Of a stretch of DNA of 64,000 nucleotides, positions 21,198-27,640 are shown one piece after another. The stretch covers positions 1,798,001-1,862,000 of the forward strand of contig NZ_AP029019.1 of the NCBI RefSeq assembly GCF_037101375.1, in the 5' to 3' direction. Each line of letters starts with the position of its first letter. Within the stretch, counting starts at the first letter, position 1. The position numbers and the translations under genes are program-made. Below the pieces are notes generated by a model. The model worked only from the letters and a program-made list of their open reading frames with translations. It ran no database searches and was not told where the DNA came from. The stretch is from Acidovorax sp. DW039 (lineage in GTDB: Bacteria > Pseudomonadota > Gammaproteobacteria > Burkholderiales > Burkholderiaceae_C).

Positions 21198-21251
21198 CTA
21201 TCTTTTTGATAGCTGCTTGCGCTTATTCATCAAGCGCTAGCGGCCAATTTC
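21198..21251 (+). repeat. Dispersed palindromic repeat, copy 4 (nosR leader)
   Basis: A well-preserved copy: TTGATAGCTGCTTGCGCTT, a short loop, then CAAGCGCTAGCGGCC and AATTT. It starts five bases upstream of the nosR start codon. Its outer bases also form a CTATC-TTTTT-GATAG mini-hairpin there. Confidence 0.88.
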
Positions 21252-21599
21252 ATTCAAATATCTATTTGCTCGGCTTTGAGGATCTGTCATTGCTGAGCGC
21301 CGCGCAGGGCTTCGACAAGCTCAGCCCGAACGGGTGGGGGAGAACAAACACACCAACTTCACAAGAAACGCGGCCTGCGCAACTGGCGCGCCCCAGGCGT
21401 GGGCAGCCGAGCAAGGGCCTAGCCGGCCGCGCCGCCCCGCAGCGAGGGCTGCGTCCCCCTTCCCGGAGCGCGAAGCGCGCAGAGAGAAGGGGCTGAGGGC
21501 CGCGGCTCCAAGCCTGCCTGCGCAGGCTTGGACGGTCCCGAAGAGCTGTCGCCTCTGGCGACCAGCACCGAGCGGTCGCGCCTCAGGGGGATCGCCTCA
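21252..21599. other. Non-coding nosZ-nosR spacer with hairpins and a second repeat type
   Basis: About 350 bp without a convincing gene separates the nosZ stop from the palindromic repeat upstream of nosR. It contains a TTCGACAAGCTCAGCCCGAA segment (about 21311-21330), which I recall as a widespread proteobacterial intergenic repeat. A perfect 10-bp hairpin, CCAAGCCTGC-CTGC-GCAGGCTTGG, lies at 21508-21531. Between them is a very GC-rich tract with further inverted repeats. It separates two genes usually adjacent in one operon. Confidence 0.6.
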
Positions 21600-23528
21600 T
21601 CAACCCTCCACGATCATGCGAGTGCGCATTTCCAAGTGCAGCGCATGGCAGAAGTGCGTGCAGTAGCACCAGAACACGCCGGGCTTGTCGGCCACAAAGC
21701 TCACCGACTTGGTCTCCAGCGGGTTCACGATGAAGTTCACGTTGTAGTTCGGGATCGCGAAGCCGTGCGTCAGGTCCTCCACCTTGTCCAGGTTGGTCAG
21801 GATCAGCGTCACCTCGTCGCCCTTCTTCAGCTTGAACTCGCGCAGGCTGAAGGCCGGGGCTTGCGAGGTCAGCTTCACCGTGACCTTCTTGCCATTGCGG
21901 AACACGCCGGATTCCTTGGGGTCCTTGACGGCCAGCGGGAACTCATCCAGCGTGTACACCTGCTTGGGGCGCACCAGGTCGCGCTTGAAGATGATGAAGT
22001 CGTGGGGCTCGCCGCGCACCGGGTGGTCGGCCAGCAGCACCATCTTCTCGCCCGAGATGTCGATGAGCTGTTCGTTCTCGGGGTGCAGCGGGCCCACGGG
22101 CAGGAAGCGGTCCTTGGAGAACTTGCAGCCCACCGCCAGGATCTTGCCGTCGGCGGCCCTGGTTTCGGACTGCGAGGCGTTCAAGTGGCCCGGCTGGTAC
22201 TGCACGTCCAGGCGGTCCACCACGTACTTGGCGGTCTTGTCGCCGGCGTGGAACTTGATGGCGGCCTCCACGTTCCACTTCACCACCTGGCTGTCCAGGA
22301 AGAGGGTGGTGTACGCATTGCCGCGGCCGTCAAAGGCGGTGTGCAGCGGGCCCAGGCCCAGCTCCACCTCGGCCACGATGGCGTCGTCCAGCTTCTCCAG
22401 CTTGCCGTCGAACCAGTCCAGCACCTTGGCCAGTTCGATCACAGTGCCGGTGGGCGAGAGCTTGCCGGCGCAGATGAAGTACTTGGCGTCGGGGCTGGCG
22501 TTCACGCCGTGGGGATTCTTGGGCACGCTCACGTAGGCGGTGAGGGCGGTCTTGGGGTCCTTGTTGGCTTCGTGCGTGCCGTCCACCACGGGCACCTTGC
22601 TGCTGCCGATGGTCTTGAACTTGCCCGCCTTCACGGCAGCCTCGATGCGCGCCACGTTGAAGAACAGGCAGGCGTCGCGCTCGGCGGACATCATGTCCTC
22701 GTACTTCGCGCCCATCTCGGTGTTGTACTGGTTGGTGGCGGCCAGCTTGCCGTCGTACGAAGTGGCGACCAGGTCGCAGTTGCCGTCGATCAGCACCTGC
22801 CAGCGCACTTCCATCGTTTCTGCATCGACGCAGCTGAACAGGGAGCGGTACTTGGTGAAGTCTTCCGAGCCGGTGTTGGGCAGGGGAATGGCGAACTCAC
22901 CGCCGCAGAACACGCGCGTGGTGTAGTTGATGGCCGGGTCCACCGGGTCGGCCTTGTCGGGGAAGATGCCGTGGAAGCCCTGGACGTTGGGCAGCTTGGT
23001 GATCTTGTCGCACACGAAGTAGTCGAGACGGATGCGGGCCACGCGGCTGTTGATCTTGTCGTTGATCCAGGCGTAGCGGCCGTCGTAGTTGCCATCCTTG
23101 TACGAGGCGTGGGTGTGGTGGGTATCCGCTACTGTGTATTCGAGGTGACCGTCGGCCTTGGTGCCCATCACGGCCTTGGACTCGTTGGTGATGCCCCAGC
23201 CCACCAGCGCATCGGGCACGAAGCAGGGGATGCGCGTGATCTCGCGGCCCGAAGGCAGGCCCAGCACGCGCATGTCACCGGTGTGGCCGCCGCTCCAGAG
23301 GCCGTAGTACGTGTCCAGCTCACCAGGCTTGAGGTGCGGGTTGGCGCCTGTGCCTGTATGGGCTGCTGCGGGTGTGGCAGAGGCCGCGGCCGCAGGCGCT
23401 GTAGAGGCTGCGGGCTTGTCAGTGCAGGCAGCAACGCCGGCCGTCAGCCCCATCAGCGCAGCGGTGTTGATGAAGCTGCGTCTGCCCAGTGCTGCGGGGG
23501 CAAGTGGCTGTTCTTTGTGTTCGCTCAT
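21600..23528 (-). CDS. nosZ: Nitrous-oxide reductase, clade I (TAT-exported)
   Basis: A 642-residue periplasmic multicopper enzyme that reduces N2O to N2. A twin-arginine signal (GRRSF, residues 15-19) marks clade I. A seven-bladed propeller carries the CuZ histidines. The C-terminal cupredoxin domain holds the CuA motif, with C623, C627, H631 and M634; the position usually Trp (backbone ligand) is His 625. AGAGG precedes the ATG. It is the first reductase gene of the minus-strand nos operon, behind a small DUF2946-like gene and an Fnr-like box. Confidence 0.97.
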   Translation of the reverse strand: MSEHKEQPLAPAALGRRSFINTAALMGLTAGVAACTDKPAASTAPAAAASATPAAAHTGTGANPHLKPGELDTYYGLWSGGHTGDMRVLGLPSGREITRIPCFVPDALVGWGITNESKAVMGTKADGHLEYTVADTHHTHASYKDGNYDGRYAWINDKINSRVARIRLDYFVCDKITKLPNVQGFHGIFPDKADPVDPAINYTTRVFCGGEFAIPLPNTGSEDFTKYRSLFSCVDAETMEVRWQVLIDGNCDLVATSYDGKLAATNQYNTEMGAKYEDMMSAERDACLFFNVARIEAAVKAGKFKTIGSSKVPVVDGTHEANKDPKTALTAYVSVPKNPHGVNASPDAKYFICAGKLSPTGTVIELAKVLDWFDGKLEKLDDAIVAEVELGLGPLHTAFDGRGNAYTTLFLDSQVVKWNVEAAIKFHAGDKTAKYVVDRLDVQYQPGHLNASQSETRAADGKILAVGCKFSKDRFLPVGPLHPENEQLIDISGEKMVLLADHPVRGEPHDFIIFKRDLVRPKQVYTLDEFPLAVKDPKESGVFRNGKKVTVKLTSQAPAFSLREFKLKKGDEVTLILTNLDKVEDLTHGFAIPNYNVNFIVNPLETKSVSFVADKPGVFWCYCTHFCHALHLEMRTRMIVEG

Positions 23529-23549
23529 GGTTTACCTCTTTCAATGGGC

Positions 23550-23912
23550 TCAGGAAAAAACGGGAGGCGCGCGCGCCGGAGGCCTGTCAGGGACTCGTGG
23601 CGGCGCATGGGTTTGTGTGGGCGGCACTGGCAGGCGCAGTGCGCTGCGGGCAGGCAATGTGCTGGCGGCTACGTGCATTGGAGGCGCGTAGGTGGGAAGG
23701 CACAGCGCGCAGTCCAGTGCATGCGCGTGGGCTGTGGTGGCGGGGGCGGGGGCGGGTGGAGGCTCCACCCACTTGATGACACCACCACTGGAGCACACGG
23801 GTTCTGCATGGGCCTTGCGTATCAGCGGATTGCCGATGCCCACCAGCAGCGTGGCAAAAAACCATGCCATCACCCACAGGCGCAAGGTTCGGTGTTGGCA
23901 CTTCAAAAACAT
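23550..23912 (-). CDS. Small exported DUF2946-like protein upstream of nosZ
   Basis: A 120-residue protein with an N-terminal hydrophobic segment (about residues 10-35) ending at KAHAEP, likely a signal peptide or anchor. Motifs CSSGG and HALDCALCLP resemble DUF2946 proteins, which pair a C-rich motif with a second C-x-x-C pair and are often found near copper genes. It lies 21 bp before nosZ in the same direction and the Fnr-like box is centred about 42 bp upstream of its start. It may handle copper for NosZ, which is inferred. The C-terminal third is proline-rich and poorly conserved in appearance. Confidence 0.65.
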   Translation of the reverse strand: MFLKCQHRTLRLWVMAWFFATLLVGIGNPLIRKAHAEPVCSSGGVIKWVEPPPAPAPATTAHAHALDCALCLPTYAPPMHVAASTLPARSALRLPVPPTQTHAPPRVPDRPPARAPPVFS

Positions 23913-23947
23913 GGGCTGGATAATAGATTCATGTAATGTGAATCTAT

Positions 23948-23961
23948 TTGATGTGGGTCAT
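23948..23961. promoter_or_regulatory. Fnr/Dnr-type operator candidate upstream of nosZ
   Basis: TTGATGTGGGTCAT matches the Fnr consensus TTGAT-N4-ATCAA at eight of ten defined positions. It sits between the minus-strand nos operon (start 23912) and the plus-strand cytochrome/nosX pair (start 24184). A transcription start near 23913 would place it at about -41.5 for the nos operon, the usual activating position of an Fnr-family protein. Confidence 0.6.
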
Positions 23962-24183
23962 CCTTTGACTGAGTCCCCCCGCATACATTGAGTCCATGCC
24001 AGCACTGCTGGTGGTGTTGGGGCCAGGTGATCCTTTGCGCTGCGCGTTTTGCAGCGTGCATGTGCAGTCCAACGAAAAGGCTGTGGACTGCACATAGCAC
24101 ATGCCATCCAGCAAAGATGCGCTGTGCCATCCGCAAGGTGCCTGCCCTGTGACTCAATCCCTTTTCAAGACAGGACGTTTGTG

Positions 24184-24603
24184 ATGAAAAAGACTTCAAT
24201 GATGTATGCCGCCCTGGCTGTGGCGCTCTCGCTGACGGTAGCTGCCTGTGGCGACAAGCAGGCGCCGCAGGCGACAGGTGCCGCGCCCGCACCCAGCGCG
24301 CAGGCACCTGCCGCACCCGCGGCTCCTGCGGCACCTGCTGCCAAGGAGAACGCCTTGGGCAAGACAGTGTTTGGCAAGACCTGCGCCATGTGTCACGCAG
24401 CGGGTGTGGCGGGTGCCCCCAAGCCTGGGGACAAGGCTGACTGGGGCCCTCGGGTGGCTCAGGGCAAGGACGTTCTGTACAAGCACGCCATCGAAGGCTT
24501 CACAGGGGCCAAGGGCATGATGCCTGCCCGTGGTGGCGGCGCCAGTTTGAGCGACGACGAAGTGAAGGCCGCAGTGGATTACATGGCCGACCAGTCTCTG
24601 TAA
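24184..24603 (+). CDS. c-type cytochrome lipoprotein (c5-like) beside nosZ
   Basis: A 139-residue periplasmic cytochrome. A lipoprotein signal with lipobox VAAC (near residues 18-21) is followed by an alanine/proline-rich tether and one haem motif CAMCH. The likely axial Met lies in KGMMPARGGG near the C terminus. The fold matches cytochrome c5-like electron carriers. Its position, divergent from nosZ and directly upstream of nosX, suggests a role as electron donor in N2O respiration; this is inferred. The ATG at 24184 was chosen because the signal peptide starts there; the open frame extends 45 codons further upstream without sense. Confidence 0.88.
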   Translation: MKKTSMMYAALAVALSLTVAACGDKQAPQATGAAPAPSAQAPAAPAAPAAPAAKENALGKTVFGKTCAMCHAAGVAGAPKPGDKADWGPRVAQGKDVLYKHAIEGFTGAKGMMPARGGGASLSDDEVKAAVDYMADQSL

Positions 24604-24614
24604 GGAGGCTGCGC

Positions 24615-25694
24615 ATGAGTCGCTTTTTGTCTTCCCCTTGGTCCTCCCTCTCGCGCTCAGGTTTTTCTGAAAACCTGGCGCAGCTGCGTTTGGGGCGACG
24701 GGCCATGCTGGCCGTACCCTTGCTGGGCGGCCTGTGCAATGCGTATGGTGCCTCGCGTTCCACCCCATCTGTGTTGCGCCGCCGCGAAGTGGTCATGGGC
24801 ACTGCGGTGGACATAGTGGCGCTGGGTGACGACGAGGGGGCGGTGGCAGCTGCCGTGCAAGCTGCTTACCGGCGCATGCGCGAATTGGAGGCCCAGTTCA
24901 GCCGCTTTCAGCCCGATAGCGTCATCTCTCGCATCAGCATGCATGCCGGGAAACAGGCGGTGCCTGTGCCCCCGAACGTCATGGACCTGCTGCTGGCTGC
25001 TCAGCGTGTGAATGCCTCGTCTGGCGGTGCTTTCGACATCACCGTGGGTGGACTCAAGGCCTGGCAGTTTGGCGAGGGGCTACAGCGCATGCCTGATGCC
25101 AAAGAGGTGACTCGCCAGTTGGGCTATGTGAACGCACAGGCTCTGGTGCTCAACCTGGTGGCAGGGACTGCTCACTTAAAGAAGCCCGGCATGGCACTGG
25201 ACATGGGAGGGATTGCGAAATTGCCCATCCTGGACGAAGCCATGCAGGTGCTTCAAGCCCACGGTGTGCAAGACGGCCTGATCAACGGCGGTGGTGATGT
25301 GGTGGTGAGTGGCTCCATGCATGGAAAGCCTTGGCGTGTGGGCTTGCGTGACCCCAGAGATCCGTCGCGCCTGTTGGGCGCAGTGTCTGTACAAGGCCAG
25401 GCCGTAGTCGCTTCATCGGGTGATTACGAGCGCTGCTTTTTTCATGACGGGCAACGCATGCACCATGTGCTCAATCCCCGAACGGGTTGGCCTTCAACGG
25501 GTGTGCATGGTGTGAGCATGGTGGCCAGAACCGTGCAGGAGGTCAACGGACTGGGGGCGGCCATGATGGTGATGGGCCCCGCTGCAGCCCAGGCTCTGGC
25601 GCGCCGTGTGCCAGGCTTGCCCATGCTGCTGGCGCAGGCAGATGGAAAGGTGTGGCAGTCATCAGCAATGGAGCGATCGCTGGAGAGGGCATGA
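24615..25694 (+). CDS. nosX: ApbE-family FAD:protein FMN transferase (NosX)
   Basis: A 359-residue exported flavin transferase that covalently attaches FMN to periplasmic proteins. A twin-arginine-like LGRRAML segment and hydrophobic stretch near residues 28-45 form the signal. ApbE marks are MGTAVDI, SGGAFDITVGGL, ALDMGGIAK and the C-terminal HHVLNPRTGWP. The natural substrate here is the SGAT motif of NosR. AGGAGG precedes the ATG, and the cytochrome gene ends eleven bases upstream, so the two are co-transcribed. The symbol rests on context; apbE would be the general name. Confidence 0.92.
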   Translation: MSRFLSSPWSSLSRSGFSENLAQLRLGRRAMLAVPLLGGLCNAYGASRSTPSVLRRREVVMGTAVDIVALGDDEGAVAAAVQAAYRRMRELEAQFSRFQPDSVISRISMHAGKQAVPVPPNVMDLLLAAQRVNASSGGAFDITVGGLKAWQFGEGLQRMPDAKEVTRQLGYVNAQALVLNLVAGTAHLKKPGMALDMGGIAKLPILDEAMQVLQAHGVQDGLINGGGDVVVSGSMHGKPWRVGLRDPRDPSRLLGAVSVQGQAVVASSGDYERCFFHDGQRMHHVLNPRTGWPSTGVHGVSMVARTVQEVNGLGAAMMVMGPAAAQALARRVPGLPMLLAQADGKVWQSSAMERSLERA

Positions 25695-25730
25695 CGAAGC
25701 CATGGCGGGTTTCGTCATGCGGGCCGGGGG

Positions 25731-26576
25731 TTACTGGCCCGGCACTTGAGCCTGCTCACAGTGCACTTGAATCAACTCGCGATCTGCCAGCGTATTGCCA
25801 AACCGCACGGCGCTGAGGCAGCCACCCCACACGCAGCCAGTGTCCAGTCCCAGCAGATGTGGGCGGTTGAGCCAGCCGAGGGTGGACCAGTGACCAAACG
25901 CCATCACCGTGTGTGCAGTGCGCCGCCCCGGCACATCAAACCAGGGCAGCAAGCCCTCTGGCGCAGCGGCGGCGCTTTCGGTGCTTTCGAAGTCCATCAC
26001 ACCTTCCGGCGAGCAAAAACGCAGGCGGGTCAGTGCGTTGATGATGACGCGCAGTCTTTCCACACCCTGCAGATCGGGGCTCCACTGATTGGGAAGGTTG
26101 CCATACATCTGGTGCAAGAACTCTCCCAGGTCGGGGCCTTGCAGAACCGCATGGACTTCCTGGGCCAGCGTCACCACATCGTCGGCCGACCAGCCGGGCA
26201 GCACGCCTGCGTGCACCATCAATAACTGCTGACCTGCATGCTGGTGCGTGCGCACCAAGGGCTGTTGACGCAGCCAGCCCAGCAGGCTCTGGCAGTCTGG
26301 CGCATCCAGCACCTGGCGCAGGGTGTCTTGCCGCGATGGCTTGCGGGCACCATGGGCTGCAGCCAGCAGGTGCAGGTCATGATTGCCCAGCAGCGGGCGG
26401 ATGGCGTCGCCATGCGTCATGCAGCGGCGCAAAACCGATACCGACTCTGGCCCGCGATTCACCAGGTCTCCTAAAAGATAAAGGGTGTCGCGACTTGGAG
26501 AGAAATCGATAGTGGACAAAAGCCGTTCTAACGCTGAGTCGCAGCCCTGGATGTCGCCGATGCAGTAAATAGCCAT
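25731..26576 (-). CDS. apaH: Symmetrical bis(5'-nucleosyl)-tetraphosphatase
   Basis: A 281-residue calcineurin-type phosphoesterase that cleaves Ap4A to two ADP. Metal-binding motifs appear in order: GDIQGC (residues 7-12), GDLVNRGPES and GNHDLH. Length fits the family. The start was set at 26576 (MAIYCIGD); the open frame extends 49 codons upstream but that part does not resemble ApaH. It is convergent with nosX. Confidence 0.95.
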   Translation of the reverse strand: MAIYCIGDIQGCDSALERLLSTIDFSPSRDTLYLLGDLVNRGPESVSVLRRCMTHGDAIRPLLGNHDLHLLAAAHGARKPSRQDTLRQVLDAPDCQSLLGWLRQQPLVRTHQHAGQQLLMVHAGVLPGWSADDVVTLAQEVHAVLQGPDLGEFLHQMYGNLPNQWSPDLQGVERLRVIINALTRLRFCSPEGVMDFESTESAAAAPEGLLPWFDVPGRRTAHTVMAFGHWSTLGWLNRPHLLGLDTGCVWGGCLSAVRFGNTLADRELIQVHCEQAQVPGQ

Positions 26577-26948
26577 GGTGTTCTTGAGTTTGCAGAGGCA
26601 GCGATTTTCAGGTGTTTCACTCCCAGGAAGAGCACAGTCGACTTTGAAATGAAGGCAAAGTCTTGGGGCGGGGTAGAGATGGCTTCTGGAGTCGAAGCCG
26701 TAATAGCTGTCATCAGGATTCAAATGCGCTAAAACTCTGTGCGAGTTAGGCGCTGAATTCCTCCATGGCGCTCTTTCAGAACTGGCAATGAAAGATTGCG
26801 GTAACGCGGCACGGTCGGTAAACCCGGGGGAATCTGCGCAATACTTTGAAGAAGTACGGAACTCCTTTTGTTTTTCTCGATCTAGCGCAGGCCTTGTTAA
26901 TTTTTCCTATAATAGCGAATCCGCTCTACTTACCATTCATTACACACC
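26577..26948 (+). promoter_or_regulatory. Divergent apaH/H-NS upstream region with a -10 element
   Basis: This 372-bp gap is more AT-rich than its surroundings, especially after 26860. It contains a perfect TATAAT at 26908-26913, 36 bp before the H-NS-like start, but no good -35 at the usual spacing. AT-rich tracts here could be targets for H-NS autoregulation. I see no gene in the gap. Confidence 0.5.
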
Positions 26949-27236
26949 ATGACCAGCTACAAAGAACTATTGAAGCAACGTGAAGCCCTGGAGCAGCAAA
27001 TCAGTGAAGCGCGCCGCCGCGAACTGAGCGATGCCATTTCCCAGGTTCGTGCTTTGGTGGCTGAATTCGGTCTGACAACCCAGGATGTGTTCCCCACAGG
27101 CCGTGCACGCAGCGCTACTGCTGGCACCAAGGTGGCGCCCAAGTACCGCAATCCAGCTACTGGTGAGACATGGACAGGCCGCGGCAAGGCTCCAAAATGG
27201 ATCCAGAACGAAAATCGCGAACAATTCGCTATTTGA
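26949..27236 (+). CDS. H-NS family nucleoid protein
   Basis: A 95-residue DNA-binding protein. The N-terminal half (about residues 3-45) is a charged coiled coil for oligomerisation. The C-terminal domain has the H-NS pattern KYRNPATGETWTGRGKAPKW (about residues 63-82), with the TGRGKAP core that contacts AT-rich DNA. Such short proteins are common in Burkholderiales and silence AT-rich or foreign genes. It ends at a strong terminator. The ribosome-binding site is weak. Confidence 0.95.
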   Translation: MTSYKELLKQREALEQQISEARRRELSDAISQVRALVAEFGLTTQDVFPTGRARSATAGTKVAPKYRNPATGETWTGRGKAPKWIQNENREQFAI

Positions 27237-27254
27237 AAATCAGTTTTCTCCTAC

Positions 27255-27283
27255 AAAAAAGCCCGCAGACGCGGGCTTTTTTT
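27255..27283 (+). terminator. Rho-independent terminator after the H-NS gene
   Basis: AAAAAA-GCCCGC-AGAC-GCGGGC-TTTTTTT is a symmetric hairpin 19 bp past the stop codon and could act on both strands. Confidence 0.92.
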
Positions 27284-27640
27284 ATGTCTCCATATTCAAA
27301 TGGATGCATTCATTACCTGTTTTGAACTCATGCATGGCCAATGAAGCATTTCAGATCAATGGCTTGGCGGCACCTGGTCATTTGAATTCTAAGAGGGTTG
27401 ACGTTCTTGAAACGTTTTTGTAGAGTGGTCGGAGAGCGCGCGCGGGTTGGGTGCCAAGTCCTTCTCTGAGAGCAGGTATTAACAGCAGCGAGTCTTGAAG
27501 TTTCTGAAGAACGCATTTCAAGTGCGGTATTCCTGAGGATTCCGCCTTTGCCAACCAAGCTACCCTCCCATATCCCTTTGACTTGCAGCAGCTTGCTGGG
27601 CTGACAGAATAGGCGGCATTGCCTTTTACAGGAGTTCGCC
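27284..27640 (+). promoter_or_regulatory. acnA leader with sigma-70-like promoter candidate
   Basis: This 357-bp stretch has no recognisable gene. TTGACG at 27398-27403 and TAGAGT at 27421-27426 are separated by 17 bp and resemble a housekeeping promoter for acnA. That would give an untranslated leader of about 210 bases. An AGGAG site at about 27630 precedes the acnA ATG. No known riboswitch pattern was recognised. Confidence 0.5.

Noticed and set aside
18902..21496. A very long plus-strand open frame (864 codons) across the nosR region
   Set aside because: It is antisense to nosR, has no domain resemblance and shows the His/Gln/Val/Arg-rich composition typical of high-GC shadow frames.
21528..23936. 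An 802-codon plus-strand open frame opposite nosZ
   Set aside because: It is a mirror of nosZ codon structure with low-complexity, histidine- and valine-rich product; nosZ is certain.
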